Below, piece after piece: positions 1-5,967 of a stretch of 13,168 nucleotides of DNA. The notes under the pieces were generated by a model that did no database searches, was not told the DNA's origin, and worked only from the letters and a program-made list of their open reading frames with translations. Origin of the DNA: Betaproteobacteria bacterium UBA5582 (GTDB lineage Bacteria; Pseudomonadota; Gammaproteobacteria; Burkholderiales; Rhodocyclaceae); assembly GCA_002425245.1 (NCBI GenBank), contig DILW01000011.1, positions 1 to 13,168 on the forward strand, read 5' to 3'. A program made the position numbers and the translations under genes. Position 1 is the stretch's first letter; every line of letters begins with the position of its first letter.

Positions 1-18
1 GACGACGGCGACCTTCAC
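1..18 (-). CDS. hpnE: Start of hydroxysqualene dehydroxylase HpnE (partial, cut by window edge)
   Basis: Only six codons are inside the window: a GTG start followed by codons reading K-V-A-V-V, the usual opening of an FAD-binding Rossmann strand (MKVAVVGGG type). The start lies 4 bases beyond the hpnD stop codon, the same tight spacing seen between hpnC and hpnD. HpnE is an FAD-dependent amine-oxidase-like enzyme that reduces hydroxysqualene to squalene, the third step after HpnD and HpnC. The identification rests on gene order and six residues, so it is a contextual call; the GTG start is inferred from position and phase. No strong Shine-Dalgarno sequence is visible and translational coupling to hpnD is likely. 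Confidence 0.6.
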
Positions 19-22
19 CCGC

Positions 23-856
23 TCAGCCCTTGATCCAGGTCTTCGCTGCCAGCCACAGCTTGCGCGTTGCCGGCAGCGAAATGCGCTGGTGCAGCACCTG
101 GAAGTTCTCGCCGCGGATTTCTTCGAGCAGGGTGCGGTAGATTGCCGCCATGATCAGGCCGGGGCGCTGGTTCTTGCGGTCGACCGCCGGCAGCAGGGCG
201 AATGCCTGTTCGTAGTAGCGCTGCGCGCGTTCGTACTGGAACTGCATCAGCGCCGTGAAGTTGTCCGAATATCTGGCGTTGAGGATGTCGGCGGCGGGCA
301 CGTTGAACTGCTTGAGTTCGTCCATCGGCAGGTAGATGCGGCCGCGCCGCGCGTCTTCGCCGACGTCTCGGATGATGTTGGTGAGCTGGAAGGCCATGCC
401 CAGGTCGTGCGCGTATTTCTGCGTCTGCCGGTCCTGGTAGCCGAAGATCTCGGCGGCGAGCAGGCCGACGACGCTGGCGACGCGGTAGCAGTAGAGCGAC
501 AGCCCCTTGAAGTCGAGGTAGCGCGACTGCTGCAGATCCATCTCCATGCCGTCGATGATTTCCAGCAACTGCTCGCTCGGCAGGTTGATGCCGGGGGCGA
601 CCGCCTGCAGCGCCAGGCCGACCGGGTGGGTGGCCTGTTTCTCGGCGATGCGCTGCACCTCCATCCGCCACCAGACCAGCTTGGTCGAGGCGAGCGAGAG
701 GTCGGAACATTCGTCGACGACGTCGTCGACCTCGCGGCAGAAGGCGTACAGCGCCATGATCGCCTGGCGACGTTCGGGCGGCAGGAAGAGGAAGCTGTAA
801 TAGAAGGAGGAGCCGCTCTTGGCGCACTTCTCCTGGCAGTATTGGTCGGGGCTCAT
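23..856 (-). CDS. hpnD: Presqualene diphosphate synthase HpnD
   Basis: A 277-residue squalene/phytoene synthase-family protein. It carries both aspartate-rich substrate-Mg2+ motifs: DDVVDE at residues 44-49 and LTNIIRDVGED at 158-168, followed by RGRIYLP at 171-177. In the HpnCDE route HpnD condenses two farnesyl diphosphates into presqualene diphosphate. The length fits the family (about 275-290). The start ATG lies 4 bases after the hpnC stop and the stop lies 4 bases before the putative hpnE start, so the three genes look translationally coupled. Assignment to HpnD rather than phytoene synthase (CrtB) rests on the neighbouring paralogue HpnC and on the N-terminal pattern with SSFYYSFLFLP at 16-26. 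No carotenoid genes are visible here. Confidence 0.92.
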   Translation of the reverse strand: MSPDQYCQEKCAKSGSSFYYSFLFLPPERRQAIMALYAFCREVDDVVDECSDLSLASTKLVWWRMEVQRIAEKQATHPVGLALQAVAPGINLPSEQLLEIIDGMEMDLQQSRYLDFKGLSLYCYRVASVVGLLAAEIFGYQDRQTQKYAHDLGMAFQLTNIIRDVGEDARRGRIYLPMDELKQFNVPAADILNARYSDNFTALMQFQYERAQRYYEQAFALLPAVDRKNQRPGLIMAAIYRTLLEEIRGENFQVLHQRISLPATRKLWLAAKTWIKG

Positions 857-860
857 GGGC

Positions 861-1670
861 TCACATTCTAATGGAACGGGCGAGCAGCACGAACCAGTCG
901 GCCTTGCCCAGCTTGGGCCGGTGGCGGAAGACGTCGCCGCGCACGCGTGCTATGCGCTCCAGGATGCGCAGGCCGCCCTGCACGGTGAGGCGGATTTCCC
1001 AGCCGATCCGCCCGGGCAGCGCATGGACCAGCGGCGCGCCGCGCAGCATCAGGGTGCGTGCCCGGTCGATCTGGAAAGCGATCAGTTTTTCCCAAGCCTC
1101 GCCGCAGCGGCCGGCGGCGATGTCGTCCTCGCTGACGCCGAAGCGCTGCATCTCGACCTGCGGCAGGTAAATCCGGTCCTTCTGCCAGTCGATGGCGATG
1201 TCCTGCCAGAAGTTGATCAACTGCAGCGCGGTGCAGATGCAGTCGGACTGCATCAGTTGGGTGTCGCCGGTGCGCTTGAACAAGGCCAGCACCAGCCGGC
1301 CGACCGGGTTGGCCGAGCGTCGGCAGTAATCGACCAGCTCCGGGTAATCCGCATAGCGCGTCTTGACCACGTCCTGGGCGAAGGCGTCGAGCAGGTCGCG
1401 GAACAACTGGATAGGCAGGGCGTGGGCGGCGATGACTTCGGCCAGGTCGGCGAACAGCGCTGTCTGCGGCGGGGTGCCGGCGGCGATGCGGTCGAGTTCG
1501 GCCTGGTAGGCGGCCAGCTCGGCCAGGCGCTGCGCCGGCGTCGCTTCGCCCTCGTCGGCAATGTCGTCGGCGCTGCGCGCGAAGCGGTAGATCACCTCGA
1601 TCGGCCGGCGCAGCGGCGCCGGCACCAGGATCGAAGCAACGGGGAAGTTCTCGTAATGGTCGACTGACAT
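861..1670 (-). CDS. hpnC: Hydroxysqualene synthase HpnC
   Basis: A 269-residue squalene/phytoene synthase-family protein and paralogue of the next gene. It begins MSVDHYENFPVAS, the typical HpnC opening. First aspartate-rich motif DDIADE is at residues 35-40; the second, LINFWQDIAID, is at 151-161, followed by KDRIYLP at 164-170. HpnC converts presqualene diphosphate to hydroxysqualene, the middle step of hopanoid squalene synthesis. The ATG follows the stop of the upstream DHH reading frame by only 5 bases, with no recognisable Shine-Dalgarno sequence, so expression may depend on read-through from the slyX-DHH unit. The start codon sits about 40 bases from the oppositely directed tRNA-Leu, so any promoter of its own would have to lie in or across the tRNA gene. 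Confidence 0.92.
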   Translation of the reverse strand: MSVDHYENFPVASILVPAPLRRPIEVIYRFARSADDIADEGEATPAQRLAELAAYQAELDRIAAGTPPQTALFADLAEVIAAHALPIQLFRDLLDAFAQDVVKTRYADYPELVDYCRRSANPVGRLVLALFKRTGDTQLMQSDCICTALQLINFWQDIAIDWQKDRIYLPQVEMQRFGVSEDDIAAGRCGEAWEKLIAFQIDRARTLMLRGAPLVHALPGRIGWEIRLTVQGGLRILERIARVRGDVFRHRPKLGKADWFVLLARSIRM

Positions 1671-1675
1671 GGGCG

Positions 1676-2758
1676 TTATTCGTGCTCGGTGTTAGAATGC
1701 GCCCCGCTTGCCCAGGTGGCGAAATTGGTAGACGCACCAGATTTAGGTTCTGGCGTAGCAATACGTGGGGGTTCGAGTCCCTTCCTGGGCACCAGCACTT
1801 CCGACAGGAATTGCTCAAGCGGCATGCGAAAGCCCGCCGCGTTGCGGTGGCCGCCACCACCATGGCGGATGGCCAGCGCTGCGACATCGAAGTCGCCGCA
1901 TGAGCGCAATGAGGCATGGACCTCGCCGTTGCCGGTCAGTTGCCATGTCAGGCCAAAGCTTCCCGATTGCTCCGCCAGCAGGTGCCCCAGTTCCGATGAA
2001 AAAAGACTGTTGGTGTTGACTGCCAATCCTTCGACTGCCACCCAGCAGCCGTCTTCGTTGCTGATCACGGCCAGCCCGTGACGGTTGGCTTGCAGGGCGT
2101 CGCTTGGTTCACCGCGCAGGCTGGCTTTGCCAACCAGCCGGCTGCCGGCCAGGCGAGTGCATTCGACGCGGAAGAAGTGTTCGATTGCCCGGCCTTGCAG
2201 CAGTATGTCGCGGTATGCCGGGCTGTGTTCATCCTCAATACTTGCGGCCAGGTGTTGCCAAGTGTCGAAATCAAAGGCTTGCAGGCGCAAGTGTCGGCAA
2301 AGCGGGCGCGTGTCGCCAAGGGAAAAGCGCCATAAATCCTGGTCCTCGATGTGGGCAAGCAATTTCGGTACGGCGTGTCCAGGATGAAAATGTTCCCATG
2401 CCAGGCGCGCGCCGGACTTTTTCATATCGAAGTGAACCCGCACGGCGCGATTGGTATCGCGATAGCTTGCCGCCTCCTGGGCTTCTTTCGTCAGCCACGC
2501 TTGCCAGGCGTGCATGGCCGAAGCGTGGTGGTCGAGCAGGGTGACCGAGTTGGCCAGACCGGCCATGCGCTGCAATGATTCCGGCGAGAAGGAAAAATCG
2601 AGGATGTAAACGTGGCGACTGCTGACTTCCTCGGCCAACCATCCTTCCCCGTGGTGAAGGGGACGGTAATCGGCAGCATTTCCCAATGCCCGCCATGCCG
2701 CCCAGGCGGCTCCGAATCCATCCAGGCAGTCGGCGTGGTAATAAACAGTGGACAACAT
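1676..2758 (-). CDS. DHH/DHHA1-family phosphoesterase with a C-terminal tail antisense to tRNA-Leu
   Basis: A 360-residue reading frame. The N-terminal DHH domain shows YYHADCLDGFG (residues 6-16, metal-binding D10 and D13), D54 in YILDFSF and the LDHH motif at 75-78. The C-terminal DHHA1 domain ends with the glycine-rich substrate loop GGGGHRNAAGF at 300-310. Such proteins are metal-dependent phosphoesterases acting on short oligonucleotides, nucleotides or phosphate esters; the substrate here is unknown. The domain seems complete by about residue 320. Residues 322-350 are encoded exactly opposite tRNA-Leu, so the last 39 residues are probably an unselected extension. The ATG start lies 2 bases after the slyX stop, suggesting co-transcription. 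A shorter annotated C-terminus is not possible because no earlier in-frame stop exists. Confidence 0.85.
   Translation of the reverse strand: MLSTVYYHADCLDGFGAAWAAWRALGNAADYRPLHHGEGWLAEEVSSRHVYILDFSFSPESLQRMAGLANSVTLLDHHASAMHAWQAWLTKEAQEAASYRDTNRAVRVHFDMKKSGARLAWEHFHPGHAVPKLLAHIEDQDLWRFSLGDTRPLCRHLRLQAFDFDTWQHLAASIEDEHSPAYRDILLQGRAIEHFFRVECTRLAGSRLVGKASLRGEPSDALQANRHGLAVISNEDGCWVAVEGLAVNTNSLFSSELGHLLAEQSGSFGLTWQLTGNGEVHASLRSCGDFDVAALAIRHGGGGHRNAAGFRMPLEQFLSEVLVPRKGLEPPRIATPEPKSGASTNFATWASGAHSNTEHE
1693..1698 (+). promoter_or_regulatory. Possible -10 element of the tRNA-Leu promoter
   Basis: TAGAAT matches TATAAT in five of six positions, lies 11 bases before the tRNA 5' end and is followed by a GC-rich discriminator, as in the other two tRNA promoters of this window. 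No good -35 hexamer is found at 16-18 bases upstream: CTGACA at 1664-1669 is 23 bases away, too far. The promoter is therefore only partly supported. Confidence 0.4.
1710..1794 (+). tRNA. tRNA-Leu (anticodon UAG)
   Basis: An 85-base class II tRNA including an encoded CCA end. The acceptor stem GCCCAGG (1710-1716) pairs with CCTGGGC (1784-1790), discriminator A is 1791 and CCA is 1792-1794. The anticodon stem CCAGA (1737-1741) pairs with TCTGG (1749-1753) around the loop TTTAGGT, giving anticodon TAG at 1744-1746. A long variable arm at about 1754-1765 is typical of leucine tRNAs. It decodes CUN leucine codons. The gene lies on the opposite strand to, and fully inside, the 3' end of the DHH reading frame. 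No terminator is seen directly downstream. Confidence 0.97.
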
Positions 2759-2760
2759 GG

Positions 2761-2961
2761 TCAGTAGTGCGGCGGGATTTCGTCGCGCAAACTGCGAAAC
2801 TCGTTGGGCTGCAGGCCATTGACCTGCTCACGCAGTGCGCGTACCTCATTGACCAGAAGTTCGATCTGCTGCTGCTGGCGGTAAACAATCTTGTTCAGTT
2901 CTTCGAGCTGGTCTTCATTGAAGCTGATCTTGATTTCCAGTTCGGTCAGGCGTGATTCCAT
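2761..2961 (-). CDS. slyX: SlyX family protein
   Basis: A 66-residue protein that matches SlyX in size and form: acidic N-terminal helix (MESRLTELEIKISFNEDQLE), glutamine-rich middle (RQQQQIELL), a heptad pattern compatible with a coiled coil over about residues 5-48, and the characteristic C-terminal PPHY ending. SlyX is a small soluble protein of unknown biochemical function, named from its position near slyD in enterics. A Shine-Dalgarno-like GGAAGAA lies a few bases upstream of the ATG. The stop lies 2 bases before the DHH gene start, and the 5' end overlaps a possible upstream small gene by about 47 bases in another frame. Confidence 0.9.
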   Translation of the reverse strand: MESRLTELEIKISFNEDQLEELNKIVYRQQQQIELLVNEVRALREQVNGLQPNEFRSLRDEIPPHY

Positions 2962-3097
2962 GAGGTTCTTCCGTAGGGCTGGCCGCTGGCCGTTGCTTAT
3001 CCTGGCGCCGCATCTGTCGTCGTTCGTGGAGCAGGGGCAGGGTCGCGCCGATCAAGGTCAGGGCGCACAAGCCAAATATCAGCCAGCCGGTATTCAT
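2915..3097 (-). CDS. Possible small single-pass membrane protein
   Basis: A 60-codon frame with one hydrophobic segment at about residues 4-23 (GWLIFGLCALTLIGATLPLL), followed directly by a basic stretch (HERRQMRRQDKQR) and a polar tail. The charge pattern suggests an N-out or loosely anchored single-span protein with a cytoplasmic basic tail. It is not a family I recognise. The last 15 codons overlap the start of slyX in a different reading frame, and the start has no clear Shine-Dalgarno sequence. It could be a real leader gene of the slyX unit or a chance frame in GC-rich DNA. Its sensible membrane topology is the main argument for it. Confidence 0.4.
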   Translation of the reverse strand: MNTGWLIFGLCALTLIGATLPLLHERRQMRRQDKQRPAASPTEEPHGITPDRTGNQDQLQ

Positions 3098-3162
3098 GTT
3101 GAGACAGGAAAGCGTCGAAGTGGGCGCATGTTACTTCGGATCAAAATAATTGGTGTGAAATG

Positions 3163-3190
3163 TTGACAAATCCCTTGAGGCGTCTATAAT
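3163..3190 (+). promoter_or_regulatory. Consensus sigma70 promoter of tRNA-Val
   Basis: TTGACA (3163-3168) and TATAAT (3185-3190) are perfect consensus hexamers separated by 16 bases. The -10 is followed by the GC-rich discriminator GCGCGC, a feature of stable-RNA promoters under stringent (ppGpp) control. An A/T-rich patch AAAATAATT at 3143-3151 sits where an UP element would be. Transcription should start near 3197, just ahead of the tRNA, and may continue to thrS. Confidence 0.9.
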
Positions 3191-3202
3191 GCGCGCTTCT
3201 TC

Positions 3203-3279
3203 AGGCGGTTAGCTCAGTTGGTTAGAGCGCCACGTTGACATCGTGGAGGTCGTTGGTTCGATTCCAATACCGCCTACCA
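3203..3279 (+). tRNA. tRNA-Val (anticodon GAC)
   Basis: A 77-base tRNA with encoded CCA. The acceptor stem AGGCGGT (3203-3209) pairs with ACCGCCT (3269-3275), discriminator A is 3276 and CCA is 3277-3279. The anticodon stem CCACG pairs with CGTGG around the loop TTGACAT, giving anticodon GAC at 3237-3239, which reads GUC and GUU valine codons. D-loop AGCTCAGTTGGTTAGAGC and T-loop TTCGATT are canonical. The first base is A paired with T rather than the more usual G-C. Confidence 0.97.
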
Positions 3280-3362
3280 AATTCCTGACGGAGTCGTTTT
3301 GATCACTTTCCGAACTTGCACTGCAGTTCAGAAACTCTAATCGAGTCGGCTTTCGTTCATCC

Positions 3363-3395
3363 AAAAAAAGTGCGGCTCAGCCCGCACTTTTTTTT
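3363..3395 (+). terminator. Intrinsic terminator between tRNA-Val and thrS
   Basis: The stem AGTGCGG (3369-3375) pairs with CCGCACT (3382-3388) around a 6-base loop, preceded by seven A (3363-3369) and followed by eight T (3388-3395), so it is also a terminator on the opposite strand. It ends only 18 bases before the thrS ATG. It may simply end the tRNA-Val transcript, or act as an attenuator controlling read-through into thrS. The 134-base leader 3280-3413 contains no other recognised gene; no threonine-rich leader peptide and no clear second promoter were found in it. Confidence 0.85.
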
Positions 3396-3413
3396 CGTCC
3401 AGAGAATCCTGTC

Positions 3414-5330
3414 ATGCCCGATATCAAACTTCCCGATGGTTCCATCCGTTCCTTCGAGCAGCCGGTCACCATCGCCGAGGTGGCAGCCAGCATCGGCGCC
3501 GGCCTGGCGCGTGCGGCGCTGGCCGGCAAGGTCAATGGCAAGCTGGTCGATACCTCGTACCTGATTGAAGAAAATATCGATCTGGCCATCGTCACCGATC
3601 GTGACGCCGACGGCCTGGAACTGATCCGCCACTCGACGGCACACCTCCTGGCCTACGCGGTCAAGGAACTGTTCCCGGAAGCCCAGGTGACCATCGGCCC
3701 GGTCGTCGAAAACGGCTTCTATTACGACTTCGCCTACAAGCGCCCGTTTACGCCGGAAGACCTGGCTGCCATCGAAAAGCGCATGGCGGAGCTGGCCAAG
3801 AAGGATATTCCGGTCTCGCGCGAAGTCTGGAATCGCGACGACGCGGTGAATTTCTTCCTCGGTCAGGGTGAAAAGTACAAGGCCGAGCTGATTGCCGCGA
3901 TTCCCGCCGATCAGCAGGTCTCGCTCTACCGCGAGGGCGATTTCATCGACCTCTGCCGCGGCCCGCACGTGCCGTCGACCGGCAAGCTCAAGGTGTTCAA
4001 GCTGATGAAGGTGGCCGGTGCCTACTGGCGCGGCGATCATCGCAACGAACAATTGCAGCGCATCTACGGCACCGCCTGGGCGAAGAAGGAAGACCTCGAC
4101 GCTTACCTGCACATGCTGGAAGAGGCGGAGAAGCGCGACCACCGTCGTCTGGGCAAGCAGTTCGACCTGTTCCACATGCAGGACGAGGCCCCGGGCCTGG
4201 TTTTCTGGCACCCCAAGGGTTGGTCAGTGTGGCAGGAAGTCGAGCAGTACATGCGCAAGGTTTACCGCGATAACGGCTACCAGGAAGTCCGCTGCCCGCA
4301 GATTCTCGACCGCTCGCTGTGGGAGAAGTCGGGGCACTGGGATCATTACAAGGACAACATGTTCACCACCTCGTCGGAAAACCGCGATTACGCGGTCAAA
4401 CCGATGAACTGTCCGGGCCATGTCCAGGTGTTCAATTCCGACCTGCGTTCCTACCGCGAACTGCCGCTGCGTTACGGCGAATTCGGCTCCTGCCACCGCA
4501 ACGAGCCGACCGGCGCGCTGCACGGCCTGATGCGCGTGCGCGGCTTCGTCCAGGACGACGGTCACATCTTCTGTACCGAAGACCAGATCGAGTCCGAAGT
4601 GACGGCCTTCAACGCGCTGGTCAAGAAGGTTTATGCCGATTTCGGTTTCAACGACGTTGCCGTCAAGCTGGCGCTGCGTCCGGAAGGGCGGGTCGGTTCC
4701 GACGAAGTCTGGGACAAGGCCGAGGATGCGCTGCGTCAGGGCTTGCGTGCTTCCGGTCTGGAGTGGACCGAATTGCCGGGTGAGGGCGCCTTCTACGGAC
4801 CGAAGATTGAATTCCACATCAAGGACGCGATCGGTCGCTCCTGGCAGTGCGGCACCATGCAGGTCGATTTCTCGATGCCGGGCCGGCTCGGTGCTGAATA
4901 CGTTGCCGGCAACGACGAGCGCAAGGTGCCGGTCATGCTGCATCGGGCCATCCTCGGTTCGCTGGAACGCTTCATTGGCATCCTGATCGAGAACTTCGCC
5001 GGTGCGCTGCCCTTGTGGCTGGCGCCGGTGCAGGCGGTGGTGCTGAATATTTCGGAAAAGCAGGCGGATTATGCCGCCGATGTTGCGCAAAAGCTGCATC
5101 GGGCGGGCTTCCGGGCCGAGGCGGATTTGCGCAACGAGAAAATTACCTATAAAATCCGCGAACATAGCTTGAACCGGTTGCCTTATCAGCTTGTCGTCGG
5201 CGACAAGGAAAAGGAAGCCGGACTGGTGGCCGTGCGTACACGCGGCGGTCAGGATCTCGGTCAAATGACGGTCGAGGCACTGATCGAGCGACTCCAAGGG
5301 GAAGTCGCGGCGCGTAGTGGCACGGCCTAA
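3414..5330 (+). CDS. thrS: Threonyl-tRNA synthetase
   Basis: A 638-residue class II aminoacyl-tRNA synthetase (E. coli enzyme 642) that charges tRNA-Thr. The N-terminal TGS domain covers about residues 1-61. The editing domain, which clears mischarged Ser-tRNA-Thr, has H73 and H77 in HSTAHLLA and C181/H185 in DLCRGPH. In the catalytic core the three zinc ligands that recognise threonine are present: C333 (MNCPGH), H384 (DDGHIFC) and H510 (VMLHRAILGS). Motif 2 is seen in CHRNEPTGALHGLMRVRGF. The C-terminal anticodon-binding domain fills about 540-638. The ATG at 3414 gives the normal MPDIKLPDGS start; the upstream AGAGAA is a weak Shine-Dalgarno. It is the first gene of the translation operon. 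Confidence 0.97.
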   Translation: MPDIKLPDGSIRSFEQPVTIAEVAASIGAGLARAALAGKVNGKLVDTSYLIEENIDLAIVTDRDADGLELIRHSTAHLLAYAVKELFPEAQVTIGPVVENGFYYDFAYKRPFTPEDLAAIEKRMAELAKKDIPVSREVWNRDDAVNFFLGQGEKYKAELIAAIPADQQVSLYREGDFIDLCRGPHVPSTGKLKVFKLMKVAGAYWRGDHRNEQLQRIYGTAWAKKEDLDAYLHMLEEAEKRDHRRLGKQFDLFHMQDEAPGLVFWHPKGWSVWQEVEQYMRKVYRDNGYQEVRCPQILDRSLWEKSGHWDHYKDNMFTTSSENRDYAVKPMNCPGHVQVFNSDLRSYRELPLRYGEFGSCHRNEPTGALHGLMRVRGFVQDDGHIFCTEDQIESEVTAFNALVKKVYADFGFNDVAVKLALRPEGRVGSDEVWDKAEDALRQGLRASGLEWTELPGEGAFYGPKIEFHIKDAIGRSWQCGTMQVDFSMPGRLGAEYVAGNDERKVPVMLHRAILGSLERFIGILIENFAGALPLWLAPVQAVVLNISEKQADYAADVAQKLHRAGFRAEADLRNEKITYKIREHSLNRLPYQLVVGDKEKEAGLVAVRTRGGQDLGQMTVEALIERLQGEVAARSGTA

Positions 5331-5343
5331 TTATTGATATTTC

Positions 5344-5348
5344 GGGGG
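5344..5348 (+). promoter_or_regulatory. Ribosome binding site that fixes the infC start
   Basis: GGGGG lies 7 bases before the ATC codon at 5356, in the position of the strong AGGGGG found ahead of the non-canonical start of infC in enterics. No other start codon in the right frame sits at a suitable distance from a Shine-Dalgarno sequence. Confidence 0.7.
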
Positions 5349-5355
5349 TTTTACC

Positions 5356-5877
5356 ATCGCTCAGAACAAGGCCCATCGTTTAAACGATGAGATTACGGTG
5401 CCGGAGATTCGTCTCCAGGGTTTGGAAGGTGAACAGCTAGGGATCGTCAGCATCCGTTCCGCGCTGCAGATGGCCGAAGAGGCCGGTGTCGATCTGGTCG
5501 AGATCGCGCCGACGGCGAAGCCGCCGGTCTGCCGCATCATGGATTACGGCAAGTTCAAGTACCAGGAACAGAAGCGCGCACACGAAGCCAAGCTGAAGCA
5601 GAAACAGGTGCAGGTCAAGGAAATCAAGCTGCGCCCGGGTACCGACGAAAACGATTACCAGATCAAGCTCAGGAACATGACGCGTTTCCTGGAAGAAGGC
5701 GACAAGGTCAAGGTGACCCTGCGCTTCCGGGGCCGCGAAATGGCGCACCAGGAATTTGGCATGCGCCAGCTGGAACGGATCAAGGCAGACCTCGACGCCA
5801 TCGGTGCGGTCGAGCAGATGCCGAAGATGGAAGGGCGCCAGATGATCATGATCATCGGGCCGGCCAAGAAGAAGTAA
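5356..5877 (+). CDS. infC: Translation initiation factor IF-3 (ATC start codon)
   Basis: A 173-residue IF-3 when begun at the ATC codon 5356-5358. This gives the family N-terminus M-A-Q-N-K-A-H-R-L-N-D-E-I; beginning at the first canonical codon, GTG at 5398, would remove 14 conserved residues. IF-3 binds the 30S subunit, keeps subunits apart and rejects initiation at wrong codons. The N domain, linker (KYQEQKRAHEAKLKQKQ region) and C domain (EIKLRPGTDENDYQIKL, and FRGREMAHQEFG) are all visible. A non-AUG start lets IF-3 repress its own synthesis, as known for E. coli infC (AUU). An in-frame TGA at 5335-5337 rules out a longer form. It lies 25 bases after thrS. Confidence 0.94.
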   Translation: MAQNKAHRLNDEITVPEIRLQGLEGEQLGIVSIRSALQMAEEAGVDLVEIAPTAKPPVCRIMDYGKFKYQEQKRAHEAKLKQKQVQVKEIKLRPGTDENDYQIKLRNMTRFLEEGDKVKVTLRFRGREMAHQEFGMRQLERIKADLDAIGAVEQMPKMEGRQMIMIIGPAKKK

Positions 5878-5886
5878 GTGCAGTAA

Positions 5887-5935
5887 AAAGCAGTTATTAG
5901 TGCTTTCGGGTAGTACAAGCGTTCCCGCCGGGAAC
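5887..5935 (+). promoter_or_regulatory. Two hairpins in the infC-rpmI leader, possible L20 operator
   Basis: The 90-base gap between infC and rpmI holds two stems: AAAGCA (5887-5892) with TGCTTT (5901-5906), and GTTCCC (5921-5926) with GGGAAC (5930-5935). Neither is followed by a T run, so they are not terminators. In E. coli the L20 protein represses rpmI-rplT translation by binding structured RNA in this region; a comparable operator is plausible here but the structure is not proven to match. Confidence 0.35.
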
Positions 5936-5954
5936 CACCTGACGGCATGACATT

Positions 5955-5960
5955 AAGGAG
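5955..5960 (+). promoter_or_regulatory. Ribosome binding site of rpmI
   Basis: AAGGAG lies 7 bases before the ATG at 5968 and decides the start. An earlier in-frame ATG at 5947 would add seven residues (MTLRSIK) and place the Shine-Dalgarno inside the gene; L35 proteins begin MPKMKTK. Confidence 0.85.
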
Positions 5961-5967
5961 CATCAAA

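Noticed and set aside
1664..1698. CTGACA and TAGAAT as a complete tRNA-Leu promoter
   Set aside because: The spacing of 23 bases is too long for sigma70; only the -10 part was kept.
868..1917. A 349-codon minus-strand open frame covering hpnC and the tRNA-Leu
   Set aside because: Its middle is the familiar antisense translation of a tRNA-Leu gene and the rest is hpnC in the wrong frame, with an Arg/Pro/Ala-rich composition typical of shadow frames in GC-rich DNA.
3316..3564. A TTG-started 82-codon frame crossing the terminator into thrS, considered as a leader peptide
   Set aside because: It has no Shine-Dalgarno sequence, no threonine-rich run, and translates the terminator hairpin and the beginning of thrS in a wrong frame.
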